64,000 nucleotides of DNA from Hymenobacter aerilatus (GCF_022921095.1 NZ_CP095053.1:848501-912500), one strand, 5' to 3'. Shown: positions 25,867 through 35,424, counted from the first letter of the stretch. A program made the numbers and translations. The notes: generated by a model from the sequence alone, not told the origin.

Positions 25867-26373
25867 TCACCCCAAAAACACAAACTGCCGCACCGATTCC
25901 CAGGGGCCGCCGCGGTAGGCCCATAGGTGCATACCTTTGCCTTGGGCCTCGAAGGGCTGAAACGATGTACTCAGCTCCTCGTGGAGGGCGCGTGCCACCT
26001 TGGGGTCTACCTTGTTTTGGATGGTGACGTGGGGGCGGCGGCGCTGCTGATCCTGGGGCGTGAGGTAGGGCCACCATTGCTGCTGCAATTCCTGGTGCAG
26101 GGCTTGCAAAGCAGGGCTTTCGAGGGAATAGGCCACACCGCGGCCCAGAAACTGCACGCCCGTGACGCTTAGGGTAAGCGCCGTCAGGTGGCGAGCACGG
26201 GTGGCCAATTCCCGCATGATGGTCTCGCGCTGCTCGCTGGGCAAGTGATGAAACAGCGTGAGGTGTGCCGCCAGGTAGTTGCGCTCGGGCGGAAAATGTT
26301 CTTCGCGCAGGCGGTTGAAAAACTGCTGCGCGTCGGCGTCGAGAGTGAGTGTGAGGATAAGGGGTGCGTCCAA
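25867..26373 (-). CDS. 2H phosphoesterase / 2'-5' RNA ligase family protein
   Basis: A 168-aa protein with the two HxT/S motifs that define the family: HLTLFHHLP at about residues 40-48 and RPHVTIQNKV at about residues 115-124. Members act on 2'-5' linked or 2',3'-cyclic phosphates in RNA or nucleotides. It starts 11 nt after the nicotinamidase stop on the same strand. A possible link is that 2H enzymes process cyclic ADP-ribose-derived nucleotides feeding NAD recycling, but this is inference from neighbourhood only. Confidence 0.88.
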   Translation of the reverse strand: MDAPLILTLTLDADAQQFFNRLREEHFPPERNYLAAHLTLFHHLPSEQRETIMRELATRARHLTALTLSVTGVQFLGRGVAYSLESPALQALHQELQQQWWPYLTPQDQQRRRPHVTIQNKVDPKVARALHEELSTSFQPFEAQGKGMHLWAYRGGPWESVRQFVFLG

Positions 26374-26384
26374 AGAGGTAATCG

Positions 26385-26996
26385 TTACGAAAGTAAATCG
26401 GCACTGTGGACCAGCTGGCCGCCGCGGTGCTGTACGTCGGCGCGGGCGCCGGCATAGCCCTCCGCATCAATAGCGCGGGTGGCATCCTCTATCACATACG
26501 TGGCAAAGCCCTCAGCCAGCGCATCTTTGGCCGTGAAATACACGCAGTAGTCGGCGGCTAGGCCGGCCAGGTATACCTCCTTCACGCCCCGGCCGCGTAG
26601 ATAGTCAGCCAGACCCGTGCTTTTCAGGTGGCCATTGTCGAAGAAACCACTGTAGCTGTCAATCTCCGGGTTGGTGCCCTTGCGGAAGATGGCCTCGATG
26701 CGGTGTTGATCCAGTTGCGGGTGCAGCGCGGCGCCGGGCGTACCCTGCACGCAGTGGTCGGGCCAGAGCACCTGCTCGTGCCCGTGCAGCGAGATGCGGT
26801 CGAACACGGCATGGCCGGGGTGGCTGCTGGCAAAACTCTGATGGCCAGCTGGGTGCCAGTCCTGGGTAGCTACCACCAAGTCAAAGTGCGGTTGCAAGGC
26901 ATTGGCCAGCGGAATGACGGCGTCGCCATCGGGCACGGGCAAGCGGCCGCCTGGTACAAAATCGGGCTGAATATCAATGAGCAGGAGAGCTTTCAT
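26385..26996 (-). CDS. pncA: Nicotinamidase
   Basis: A 203-aa cysteine hydrolase that deamidates nicotinamide to nicotinate in NAD salvage. The catalytic triad is visible: Asp8 (LLIDIQPDF), Lys in IFRKGTNPE, and Cys in GLAADYCVYFTAKDA. Metal-binding residues are in TQDWHPAGHQSF. Length fits the family. It heads a two-gene operon with the 2H phosphoesterase gene. Confidence 0.95.
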   Translation of the reverse strand: MKALLLIDIQPDFVPGGRLPVPDGDAVIPLANALQPHFDLVVATQDWHPAGHQSFASSHPGHAVFDRISLHGHEQVLWPDHCVQGTPGAALHPQLDQHRIEAIFRKGTNPEIDSYSGFFDNGHLKSTGLADYLRGRGVKEVYLAGLAADYCVYFTAKDALAEGFATYVIEDATRAIDAEGYAGARADVQHRGGQLVHSADLLS

Positions 26997-27224
26997 GCAG
27001 TGTATACAATAAACGTGGTAGGGAGCGGGGCGGTAGGGTAGGCCGCCTGCGGCAAATTAGCCGACCTGCCGGAATTTCTTCTACACCTGGCAAGCCAGAC
27101 CAAGCAACGACTGGAAGTAGTGCCGAACCTACCCAGCGTAGACCACCGAATTTTCCGTGCGATTTCACCCGCCACCCTGTACCTTGCCGCCGAGATGCTG
27201 GTAGACAGCAGCACCAATAGCGGC

Positions 27225-28211
27225 ATGAAACAAAGACTAGCGTTAGGCATCGGAGGGGGTAGGGTAGGGCTGATGGTAAGCTTCGGTTTGTTGATGGGGC
27301 ACTTATCAACAGCGCAGTTATTAAGCAAACCTTCTGAGGGACTAGCAGCTGAAACCCTACCGGCTGGCTACGTGCGGATACCCAACACCCGTCTGTTGTT
27401 GTTGCCCCCAACCGGGTTTGGTACAGCGCCGGGCTTTGCGGGTCTGCGCCACGGCAACGATGCTGTGCAGGTCTATGAATTACCGACCACTAACTACTAC
27501 ACCAACGCTGCCAGCTTTGGACCAGCCAAGATTACGGCCCGCGGGGGCAAGGTACTGTCCGATGAGCAAGTGCAGGTGCAGGGCTACCCGGCCCGCCTGA
27601 TCTGGGCCGAGCCGCAACCTACTCGCCGCAGCTATCAGCTGGCCTTCGGCGACTCTGCCTTTGCCGTGCTGCTCACCACCACGCCCTACCCTGCCGCCGA
27701 TACGGCCACCGGCACGGCGTTGCGCCGGGCCCTGCTCTCGGCCCGCTACGAGCGTGGCATGGCCGCCGACCCTTTTGCTCGCCTTGGCTTCACTCTGGAT
27801 GATAAAGCCTCGCGCTTTGCGTTTGCACGCCAGATGGGCAACCAGCTCATTTATACCCGTGCCGGCAGCCGCGTGGAACCCCTCGGCAACGAGCCTGTAG
27901 TCACGGTTATTCCCATGCCCTTCAGCTCGGCTATGACGGCCGCCGACGTGGCCGAGGACCTCATCACCACCCTGCGTCAGTACGGCCTCACCGAGTACAC
28001 CGTGCGCCGCACCGCCACCACGCACCCCCACGAGCTGGAAAGCTACGAGGTGGAAGCCTACGGCAAACTGCGCGGCCATAAGGTGTTAATATTCCAGCAA
28101 ATAACCGTGCTGCGTAACACGGCCATAGCCCTGGAGGGCATCGCCCGCGACGACTACGAGACGAACCTAACAGAGTTCCGAAAGCTCACACAGTCTATCC
28201 GGAAAAAGTAA
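27225..28211 (+). CDS. Secreted protein of unknown function, 328 aa
   Basis: ATG 27225 gives MKQRLALGIGGGRVGLMVSF followed by a hydrophobic segment ending STAQ, a plausible signal peptide; the open frame upstream to 27120 starts with GTG and lacks support. The mature protein has two related-looking halves, each with a beta-rich pattern around a Leu-Pro-Pro/Phe-Gly core (LLLLPPTGFG..., FARLGFTLDD...). I recognise no named family. It is upstream of phzF on the same strand with a 34-nt gap. Confidence 0.72.
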   Translation: MKQRLALGIGGGRVGLMVSFGLLMGHLSTAQLLSKPSEGLAAETLPAGYVRIPNTRLLLLPPTGFGTAPGFAGLRHGNDAVQVYELPTTNYYTNAASFGPAKITARGGKVLSDEQVQVQGYPARLIWAEPQPTRRSYQLAFGDSAFAVLLTTTPYPAADTATGTALRRALLSARYERGMAADPFARLGFTLDDKASRFAFARQMGNQLIYTRAGSRVEPLGNEPVVTVIPMPFSSAMTAADVAEDLITTLRQYGLTEYTVRRTATTHPHELESYEVEAYGKLRGHKVLIFQQITVLRNTAIALEGIARDDYETNLTEFRKLTQSIRKK

Positions 28212-28245
28212 TATCGGGTACTCAATATTTTCACTGCTCTTTCTT

Positions 28246-29046
28246 ATGCTGCTGCCCCTCTACCAGGTCGACGCCTTCACGGATACACTATTTGCCGGCA
28301 ACCCGGCCGCTGTGTGCCCACTCACGGCATGGCTGCCTGCCAGTATCATGCAGGCCATTGCCGCCGAAAACAATTTGGCCGAAACAGCCTTCTTTCTACC
28401 GTGTGAGGGCCAGGAAGGAGAGTACGAAATCCGCTGGTTTACGCCCGCGGTAGAGGTAGAGCTGTGCGGACACGCCACGCTGGCCTCGGCTCACGTGCTA
28501 CTACGGCATCTCAATTTCAAGGGCGATGCGCTGACATTCCATTCTAAAAGCGGCCCGCTCCGGGTGAGTCGGCACGCCAGTGGCCGCCTTACGCTGGACT
28601 TCCCCAGCCGCCCGCCTCACCCGCTCGACGCGGTGCCGGAAGGACTGCTGAATGGGCTGGGCGCTACCCCCCAGCAGGTGCTGGCCGGCCCCGATCTGGT
28701 GGCGTTGTTTGCCTCGGCAGAAGAGGTAACGGCCTTGCAGCCCGACCAAGCTGCGTTGCTGCAAGTGCCCTACCGGGGCGTTATTGCCACAGCGCCGGGC
28801 AGCGGCCAGGTTGATTTTGTGTCGCGGTTTTTTGGGCCGCGAGTAGGCGTGCCCGAAGACCCCGTAACCGGCTCTGCGCACACTACCCTCGTACCGTATT
28901 GGGCCGAACGGCTGGGCAAAACCGAACTACGCGCCCGGCAGGTGTCGCCCCGTGGCGGCGACTTATGGTGCAAGCTGCGCCAGGACCGGGTGCTCATCAG
29001 CGGCTACGCCGTGACGTATTTGAAGGGCGAAATTGAAGTAGGGTAG
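28246..29046 (+). CDS. PhzF family isomerase/epimerase-like protein
   Basis: A 266-aa protein of the PhzF/YddE family, whose members share the diaminopimelate-epimerase fold. Motifs are DTLFAGNPAAVCPL near the N-terminus, AAENNLAETAFFLP with the catalytic Glu, and RWFTPAVEVELCGHATLA. The C-terminal half repeats the fold with FFGPRVGVPEDPVTGSAHTTL. In phenazine producers PhzF isomerises DHHA; no phenazine genes are here, so its substrate is unknown. Confidence 0.93.
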   Translation: MLLPLYQVDAFTDTLFAGNPAAVCPLTAWLPASIMQAIAAENNLAETAFFLPCEGQEGEYEIRWFTPAVEVELCGHATLASAHVLLRHLNFKGDALTFHSKSGPLRVSRHASGRLTLDFPSRPPHPLDAVPEGLLNGLGATPQQVLAGPDLVALFASAEEVTALQPDQAALLQVPYRGVIATAPGSGQVDFVSRFFGPRVGVPEDPVTGSAHTTLVPYWAERLGKTELRARQVSPRGGDLWCKLRQDRVLISGYAVTYLKGEIEVG

Positions 29047-29064
29047 CAAACGGACAGCCTAGCA

Positions 29065-29442
29065 ATGCGACTATTTCTGCGCTACCTCTTTGCAACTGTG
29101 TGGCTCGTGAACGGCACGGTGAAACTATTGCATCTGGTGCCACGGCATGAAGCTATTGTAGCGCGCATTGTGGGAGCTACTCACGCCACGGTACTTACCC
29201 GCCTGATTGGCGTAGCCGAATTAGGAATGACTATATGGGTGCTGAGCGGGCGCTGGGTGCGGGTGAATGCTGCCCTGCAAATAGCAGTGGTACTGCTAAT
29301 GAACGTGTTGGAATTTTGGCTGGCACCCGATCTGCTCCTGTGGCATCGACTTAATATAGTATTCGCCGGTTTGTTTGCGCTGGTGGTCTACTACTATGGT
29401 TTTGTATTGCAGCCCGCCGCTACGGTACCCACCGCCCAATGA
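29065..29442 (+). CDS. DoxX-like small membrane protein
   Basis: A 125-aa protein with four hydrophobic segments and the DoxX-type start LRYLFATVWLVNGTVKLLHL. VPRHEAIVARIVG and GVAELGMTIWVLSG fit the DoxX-like family, small membrane proteins without a settled function. It starts 18 nt after phzF and overlaps the next gene by 4 bp (ATGA), so it opens a tightly packed four-gene unit. Confidence 0.82.
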   Translation: MRLFLRYLFATVWLVNGTVKLLHLVPRHEAIVARIVGATHATVLTRLIGVAELGMTIWVLSGRWVRVNAALQIAVVLLMNVLEFWLAPDLLLWHRLNIVFAGLFALVVYYYGFVLQPAATVPTAQ

Positions 29443-30182
29443 GCTGGCTGAAGCACCATCCGTTTGGGGTAGAAGCGTACCTCACCCGCACGACCGTTCT
29501 CACTTTTGCGGCGCCCACTACGGTGCTACAACCATTGCTGCCGGAGTGCCTGACGCTGGACACGCTGGATAATACGTGGGGCTTTGTGGCAGTGGCCCTA
29601 GTGCAAACCCGCAACTTGCGTCCGCAAGGTCTGCCAGCCTGGTTGGGCCACGATTTTTTCCTGATCGGTTGCCGCGTCTTTGTACGCTATACCACCGCTA
29701 CCGGTAAGCGTCTACGCGGGTTGTATATCCTAAAATCGGAAACTGATAAGCGAAAAATGCAGTGGCTGGGCAATGTATTTACCAGCTATCAATACGGCCT
29801 CATTGATATTGAGCAGACTACCGCGGGCGAGAAGCTGGCTTTCAAATCGAAACAGGCTGATCTTGCCATTCAAGTGGAGGTGCTACCCAATGGAAGTGAG
29901 CCAGAACTGCCCAGCGGGTCACCGTTTGCCAGCTGGCAGCAAGCCCGGCGGTTTGCGGGGCCGTTGCCATTCACGTTTTCCTACGAGCCGACTACGCAGC
30001 AAGTGACCATTGTAGAAGGTATTCGGGAGGCGTGGCAACCGCAGCCGGTGCGTGTGCAGCAAGCACAGATTGGGTTTCTGGAACATGCACAACTTCACGG
30101 CCTACAGTTGGCCAGCGCCTTTACTATGAGCGATATTCCTTACCGTTGGCAAAAAGGTCGAACTGAACGATGGCATCCATAG
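29439..30182 (+). CDS. DUF2071 family protein
   Basis: A 247-aa soluble protein. The pattern LTFAAPTTVLQPLLPECLTLDT, ALVQTRNLRPQGLPAWLG, FFLIGCRVFVRYTT and RGLYILKSETDKR fits DUF2071 (YqjF-like, acetoacetate-decarboxylase-like fold). Function is not established. It is translationally coupled to the DoxX-like gene before it (ATGA) and overlaps the methyltransferase gene after it by 13 bp. Confidence 0.85.
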   Translation: MSWLKHHPFGVEAYLTRTTVLTFAAPTTVLQPLLPECLTLDTLDNTWGFVAVALVQTRNLRPQGLPAWLGHDFFLIGCRVFVRYTTATGKRLRGLYILKSETDKRKMQWLGNVFTSYQYGLIDIEQTTAGEKLAFKSKQADLAIQVEVLPNGSEPELPSGSPFASWQQARRFAGPLPFTFSYEPTTQQVTIVEGIREAWQPQPVRVQQAQIGFLEHAQLHGLQLASAFTMSDIPYRWQKGRTERWHP

Positions 30183-30937
30183 GCACTAGAAAACTCGGTC
30201 AGGGTACTTGGAATATCATCCGGTTTAACTGGCACTTTTATGCAATGATTGCTGGTGGGTTACTGCTGCTCACTGTACTTGCCTTCTACAGTGTTTCGTT
30301 GCGTCCCTACTTCTATTTGCTGATGGGAGCATTGGCCGGGCCTACCCTGCTATCCTTGGCCGTGTCTTATTACGTGTATGACTATTCCAATCTGTATACA
30401 TTCAAATGGCTAACGAATGAGAAGGGAGCGTGTAAAGGATTGGTGTTGAACATTCACGCCGGTTTTGACGAAACCAGTACCTTATTACAGCAGCGTTTCA
30501 TCTCATCTACGCTGCGCGTACTGGATTTTTATAATCCGGCCGAGCACACGGAGGTATCCATCCGGCGGGCACGGGTCGCCTACCCACCCTACCCAACTAC
30601 TGAGTCTGTGCAGCCCCATGCGCTACCTGTTGCCAATGCATGTGCCGAGTGGATATTTGTGGTGTTGGCTGCGCACGAAATTCGGCAACCAGCGCAGCGT
30701 GTTGCTTTCTTTACGGAGCTACGCCGCGTTGTGCATCCGCATGGAAGAATTGTGGTGGTAGAGCACCTGCGCGACCCTGCCAATTTTCTGGCCTATACAA
30801 TTGGGTTTCTGCATTTCTTTTCTCGCGCCACGTGGCAAAGCACCTTCCTGCGCAGCGGGCTAACGCTGGAGCGAGAACAAAAAGTGACTCCGTTCATCTC
30901 TGCGTTTATTCTCCGCCCAAGTGGAAGTGCAGCTTAA
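30170..30937 (+). CDS. Membrane-anchored class I methyltransferase
   Basis: A 255-aa protein with two N-terminal transmembrane segments (residues ~24-70) before a Rossmann-like domain. KGLVLNIHAGFDETS is a degenerate SAM loop, VLDFYNPAEHTEVSIRRAR holds the region after strand 2, and FTELRRVVHPHGRIVVVEHLRD is the post-II helix and strand seen in UbiE-like methyltransferases. Substrate unknown. It overlaps both neighbours, so it belongs to the same operon. Confidence 0.8.
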   Translation: MASIGTRKLGQGTWNIIRFNWHFYAMIAGGLLLLTVLAFYSVSLRPYFYLLMGALAGPTLLSLAVSYYVYDYSNLYTFKWLTNEKGACKGLVLNIHAGFDETSTLLQQRFISSTLRVLDFYNPAEHTEVSIRRARVAYPPYPTTESVQPHALPVANACAEWIFVVLAAHEIRQPAQRVAFFTELRRVVHPHGRIVVVEHLRDPANFLAYTIGFLHFFSRATWQSTFLRSGLTLEREQKVTPFISAFILRPSGSAA

Positions 30938-31316
30938 AATCATTGGTGGGCTGCTGGTCGTGCTGGCGCTTCTGCATGCTGGCTTTCCGCGCTACTTCAA
31001 GTGGTCTGATGAATTGCAGCCGCTCAGCCCAATTAATCGACAGATGATGTATGTGCATACCTTGTTTGTGGCCTTCACGGTGCTACTAATGGGCGTGCTT
31101 TGCCTGGGGTTTGCTGCTGAACTAGTACATACGCCGCTAGGCCGGGTAGTAGCACTAGGGCTAGGAATCTTCTGGCTGTTGCGACTCCTGATACAGTTCT
31201 TCGGCTACTCAGCTACGCTATGGCGAGGAAAGTATTTTGAGACAACCGTGCATATTGTCTTTGCACTGCTCTGGACTTATATAACGACAGTTTTTTTCTT
31301 GGTTGCTATGGGATAA
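30921..31316 (+). CDS. Small membrane protein ending the DoxX/DUF2071 operon
   Basis: A 131-aa protein with four predicted membrane segments, starting at GTG 30921 inside the methyltransferase gene (17-bp overlap). Conserved-looking polar residues sit in FPRYFKWSDELQPLSPINRQMMYVH and between helices 3 and 4 (FFGYSATLWRGKYF). No family is recognised. Overlap with the upstream genes is the main evidence that it works with them. Confidence 0.72.
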   Translation: MEVQLKIIGGLLVVLALLHAGFPRYFKWSDELQPLSPINRQMMYVHTLFVAFTVLLMGVLCLGFAAELVHTPLGRVVALGLGIFWLLRLLIQFFGYSATLWRGKYFETTVHIVFALLWTYITTVFFLVAMG

Positions 31317-31433
31317 GCGCTTACTCTATGCACACCATGTAATACCCAGACGTACACGCTGACCTTCAGAAGCCGTCAGAAAAACCAACCATCTGCTACC
31401 CACAACCTACCTATCTTACCTGACCACTCCCTG

Positions 31434-33107
31434 ATGCGAATGAAATACTTACTATTAGTTGCCTGCCTGCTGTCCGCCGTGGCCAGTTATGCCCAGCGTA
31501 GCGCCACCATCACCTACGATGTAACTTACCACGGCAAAGCCGTTCCCGAAGGGCGCCTGCAATTGTTTATCGATGGGCCGCGGGCACACGTGCAGCGAGT
31601 AGCCGATACGCAGGCCAAAGAGCAGCAATACCTGGACTACGCCGCCCAGCGCACCTTGCAGGTGCTCACCCTACCCAACGGGGGGCACGTGACGCAAGCC
31701 AAGGCCTTTAGCGCCTACGAGCAGCCTGAGCTGCTTCCCGATACGGCCACTATCCTGGGCTATCCTTGCAAGAAGGCCAAGGTCATCATTCGCTCTAATA
31801 CGGTGGAGGTGTGGTACACCAATGCCCTACCCCTAAGGGGTACGCCCAGCATTGGGGTAGCGCCAGGCCTGGGGTTGATTCTGAAAACGGTCCGTAATGG
31901 CGAGCAGGCCGTTACCGCTACCCGCATCAAACTCGGCTCCGTTAAGAGTGCCGATTTGGCCTGGCCTACCCCGGCCACAATGGGCCCAGTGGTGGATGCT
32001 GCCACCTACAACCGCCAGGTGATTGACAGCCGATTTACCACCATTCCGGTGTTCCGGCAGGAGCAGCTTTCCTTCGGCAACGACCAGCCCAACCCGGCGG
32101 CTGGGCAAGCCAACGTCACCTACCACTACGCCGGCGGCACGGTTATCCTGAAGAAAATCAAGCTGCCCGAGTACAAAGCCGGTACGCAGATTTTGGCCGA
32201 GCTGTCGCAGTATTCCAACGGCGACGCGTACGACCGAACAGGGTCGGTGTTTATGATTCCGCTGGACAAGCAACAGTCGTTTCTAAATGGCTTGCAGCAG
32301 AGCGTGAAGGCTTTGCCGGTGTACAAAGAGAAGTACCAGGGTGTGGTGGCTACCGAGCAGTACCTACCCCCGCTGGAGCTGATGCGCTTTTTTACCCCCT
32401 TCGGCGTGCGGGCCTACAACGCGGCTTCCACCATCAAAGGCTACAGCTGGGCCGATTCGGCGGTGTTTCGGCAGGACGTGACGGAGCTGGCGCCCCGCTT
32501 GCAGGGCGAGGTATGGCTGGGCGTATTTATCGGCAACTACGACAAAGGCGGACACAAGGTGAGCCTGCGTCTGCAATACTACCCTGGTGGCAGCGCCGAC
32601 AAGCCAACGGCCGCCCCCGCGGTGCTGCCGCTGTTCAACTCTACCAACCTCATGGAAATGGCCGGGCAAGAATACGGTACCATGTTTGGGCAGGACTCAC
32701 TAACCGTTACGGTGAATATTCCGCGGGCCATGAAGAACGTGCAGCTGCGCTACATCACCACGGGCCATGGGGGCTGGGGTGGCGGCGACGAGTTCAATCA
32801 GAAGCTGAACGAAATCTTTCTGGACGGCAAGCAGGTGTACCAGTTCATTCCCTGGCGTACCGATTGCGGCACGTATCGGCTGCTGAACCCGTCGTCTGGC
32901 AACTTCGGCAACGGCTTGTCTTCGTCCGATCTGAGCCGCTCGAACTGGTGCCCCGGCAGCCTGACCCCGCCCGTGTACATTCCCCTGCCCGATTTGCCCG
33001 CCGGGCAGCACACCTTCAAAGTAGCTATTCCGCTCGGCAAGCGGGAAGGTACCGCATTTAGCGCCTGGAACGTGTCGGGGTGTCTGCTGGGCACGGCCAA
33101 GGAATAG
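31434..33107 (+). CDS. Secreted PNGase F-like protein with GLPGLI-like N-terminal part
   Basis: A 557-aa protein with signal peptide (YLLLVACLLSAVASYAQ). Residues ~20-190 resemble GLPGLI-type secreted proteins, with GVAPGLGLILKTVRNG at the place of the family motif. The rest matches peptide-N-glycosidase F: an N-terminal eight-strand module (DRTGSVFMIPLDKQQ), then TTGHGGWGGGDEFNQKLNEI with the Glu region, and the C-terminal TDCGTYRLLNPSSGNF and RSNWCPGSLTPP with paired Cys. PNGase F cleaves N-glycans from asparagine. The N-terminal fusion is a variation on the family. Confidence 0.87.
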   Translation: MRMKYLLLVACLLSAVASYAQRSATITYDVTYHGKAVPEGRLQLFIDGPRAHVQRVADTQAKEQQYLDYAAQRTLQVLTLPNGGHVTQAKAFSAYEQPELLPDTATILGYPCKKAKVIIRSNTVEVWYTNALPLRGTPSIGVAPGLGLILKTVRNGEQAVTATRIKLGSVKSADLAWPTPATMGPVVDAATYNRQVIDSRFTTIPVFRQEQLSFGNDQPNPAAGQANVTYHYAGGTVILKKIKLPEYKAGTQILAELSQYSNGDAYDRTGSVFMIPLDKQQSFLNGLQQSVKALPVYKEKYQGVVATEQYLPPLELMRFFTPFGVRAYNAASTIKGYSWADSAVFRQDVTELAPRLQGEVWLGVFIGNYDKGGHKVSLRLQYYPGGSADKPTAAPAVLPLFNSTNLMEMAGQEYGTMFGQDSLTVTVNIPRAMKNVQLRYITTGHGGWGGGDEFNQKLNEIFLDGKQVYQFIPWRTDCGTYRLLNPSSGNFGNGLSSSDLSRSNWCPGSLTPPVYIPLPDLPAGQHTFKVAIPLGKREGTAFSAWNVSGCLLGTAKE

Positions 33108-33209
33108 AGTGATGCTTTGGGAATAGAAATGGGCTTGTAGCTGATAAAACGCTTACCAGTTACAAGCCCAAAACTGCTACGGGCCACGGCCGTAGCGTAA
33201 ACAATAAAG

Positions 33210-33890
33210 CTATAGCTGCACACCTATTTTGACGCCGGCCGGAAAGTAGAAGCCCCGATGCCCGTAGTTGGAAGTGCCGCTCTTAAACTGAGCCGCAACA
33301 GCATCCGACTGATTGTGTCGTTGCCGCCAGCCCACACCTGCGTACAAGTCTAAGAAAACCCGGCCGGGGGGTAGGGGCGCTTGGTAGCCCACCGTGGCCG
33401 CCGCGCCATAGCGGTTGATGGTGGTGCGGGTAGGAATGCGGCCGTACTCCAAGTACTCTAAGCCGTTGGGCCCTTTCACCTCCCGCCAGCCCAGGGTAGG
33501 GTAGGTCATGCGAAAGTGCTGGAAAGTAGGGCCGTAGCTGAAGTAGAAGCCGGTGGGATAGGCTTGGCGTTCCGCTGCCCGGAGGTACAGGCGATGACGC
33601 AGTTCTGCACCCACGCCCCGCACCGATTCGCCAGGGTCGGAGGCGGCGTAGCCCGGCACGTTGGGCCGCCCGGCCGGGCCGTGGTACAGTTGTGCCGTGA
33701 GGGCCACGCTCTGCTGCGGGTGGCGCGGCAGGCCATACTCCGCCTCCAGCCAATAGCCACTCAGTACCACGTGCTGCGGCACCACCTTCAGCGCCAAAAA
33801 GCGGGCGGCGGGGAGTGGAGCCTGCTGGGCCGCAGCGGGTAGTGCCCCCCCGGCCAGCAGGGCCGCGCACGCCCACCATGTTATTCTCAT
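33210..33890 (-). CDS. Outer-membrane beta-barrel protein
   Basis: A 226-aa protein from ATG 33890 with a signal peptide ending PAAAQQ. Alternating hydrophobic/aromatic strands (VVLSGYWLEAEYGL, AAATVGYQAP, RVFLDLYAGVGWRQ) and the terminal AGVKIGVQL fit a small outer-membrane barrel such as the DUF3575-type proteins. The longer open frame to 34115 runs into the neighbour and is rejected. It starts 20 nt after the LVIVD lipoprotein gene, so the two probably form a surface pair. Confidence 0.75.
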   Translation of the reverse strand: MRITWWACAALLAGGALPAAAQQAPLPAARFLALKVVPQHVVLSGYWLEAEYGLPRHPQQSVALTAQLYHGPAGRPNVPGYAASDPGESVRGVGAELRHRLYLRAAERQAYPTGFYFSYGPTFQHFRMTYPTLGWREVKGPNGLEYLEYGRIPTRTTINRYGAAATVGYQAPLPPGRVFLDLYAGVGWRQRHNQSDAVAAQFKSGTSNYGHRGFYFPAGVKIGVQL

Positions 33891-33910
33891 AAGACGAAAA
33901 CGTGCGCGCA

Positions 33911-35206
33911 CTAGGGTAGGGGCGTAATGGGCAGCAAGCTCAGCTGTTCGAGCTTCGTGCCGGTGTAGCGGTACTGATAAAGGCCGTCGGCACCAATAGC
34001 CAACAGAAGGCCTGCGTGCGGAATTACGTCCGTCACCTTCACCTTGAAGTGCTCTTGTAACGTGAGCTGCGGTGTTTGCTGGGTAGAGAAGGTTTTCAGA
34101 CCGTCGCTGTCGCATACAAACAGTTGCCCGTTGTCGACTCCCAGGCCCTGTGGTCCCGTCATAGGGTAGGTTTGGGCCAGGCGGGGCTTGTCGAGGCTGG
34201 TGAGGTCGATAACCTGGAGCTGGTTGGGTCCGCCCCCGCAGAATTGCCCGCTGCGCAACGTCACGTAGGCGTACTTGCCATCCACCACCACCGGGTCGCA
34301 GCTCACCACGTGCTGGTAGTAGGATACTTGGCGCGGAGCCTGGGGCGTGGCGGCGTCGAAAATGTACATGCCCCGCTGGGTGCCCAGGAACAGGTAGTGG
34401 TCGTAGGGGAATATCGTTTCGACGCCAAAGGCCAGCTCTATCTTGGCGCCCGCTACCGGCGATGCAGGCGTGCGCAGGTCAAACAAGCGCAGGCTCTGGT
34501 TGTCAACCGTATACAGCATCTGGTTGAGGATGGTGAATCGGGCCAGCGACCCGCTTTTCCCGGTCAGGTTGCCGGGTGCGGCCGAGGCAGTACCGGCGCT
34601 GTTACTGAAAAATACGCCCCTGTCCCACAAGCTCGGAAAAGTTGTGCCCCCGCCGGGCGCCGGAATATTGACGTGTTGCCAGCCTACTACTATTGTATTC
34701 TCGGGGCGGGTGGAAGCGCAATTGTATGCCACGTATCCCATCGGCGGTAGCAGCTCCCGGAAAGCGTTGCGCACGCGACTGGTGATGCGGGGCGCCTGCA
34801 CGTTGCTCACGTCCAGTGTCACCAGGTCGGGTCCGTTGTCGACGTAGAGGTAGTTGTTTTGAATGGCGAGGTCTACGTTGCCCGGTACGCGCAGAAACCC
34901 TAGCGCTTTGGGGTGGCTGGGGTCTTGGTTATCCACGATATGCAGGCCCTCATACAGCTCGTTGATGAAGATGTACTTTCCCCACAGGTAGATCTTGCCG
35001 GTTTGGTGCATGGCCCGTGCGGGCAGCACCGTTACGGATTCTTCCAGCGCCGTGCGCGTCATCAGCTGCGGGCAATACCCATAAGCGGAATTGCTCCACA
35101 TGGTGTCCGTGATGGACGGCTGTGGTTCCTCTTTATCGACAGAAGAACAGGCCAGCAAGCCGCTCAGCAGCAAGCAGCTAAGCCAGCGAGTATAAGTGCG
35201 AATCAT
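33911..35206 (-). CDS. LVIVD-repeat lipoprotein
   Basis: A 431-aa protein with lipoprotein signal peptide (LSCLLLSGLLACSS; candidate lipidated Cys at about residue 20). The body repeats a beta-propeller-like motif: YEGLHIVDNQDPSHPKAL, DLVTLDVSNVQAP, GMYIFDAATPQAP and LQVIDLTSLDKPRLA, which is the LVIVD repeat, about 40 residues each. Such repeats form beta-propeller surface proteins. Cargo or ligand is unknown. It precedes an outer-membrane protein gene. Confidence 0.88.
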   Translation of the reverse strand: MIRTYTRWLSCLLLSGLLACSSVDKEEPQPSITDTMWSNSAYGYCPQLMTRTALEESVTVLPARAMHQTGKIYLWGKYIFINELYEGLHIVDNQDPSHPKALGFLRVPGNVDLAIQNNYLYVDNGPDLVTLDVSNVQAPRITSRVRNAFRELLPPMGYVAYNCASTRPENTIVVGWQHVNIPAPGGGTTFPSLWDRGVFFSNSAGTASAAPGNLTGKSGSLARFTILNQMLYTVDNQSLRLFDLRTPASPVAGAKIELAFGVETIFPYDHYLFLGTQRGMYIFDAATPQAPRQVSYYQHVVSCDPVVVDGKYAYVTLRSGQFCGGGPNQLQVIDLTSLDKPRLAQTYPMTGPQGLGVDNGQLFVCDSDGLKTFSTQQTPQLTLQEHFKVKVTDVIPHAGLLLAIGADGLYQYRYTGTKLEQLSLLPITPLP

Positions 35207-35424
35207 ACAGATAATGAATGAAGATGTGAAATAGTAAACCCTGCTTTTTTGGTAGAGGCCACCGTTGTTGAAATGGTTGCAGGTCTATATGTGATTTTTA
35301 TATATAGTTCACTAGAGGGCACATAGAAGCCTTCGGAGTAGCCGAGAAGAAAGTTAGTTGCCGAGAATAGAGTGCTATTGAGCTTGCTGCTCGTGCACAA
35401 TTTGGACGCTGGGGTAGAGAAACG

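Noticed and set aside
25847..26485. 212-codon minus-strand frame overlapping the 2H phosphoesterase gene
   Set aside because: The HxT/S motifs are in the other frame (25867-26373); this frame is arginine/alanine-rich shadow.
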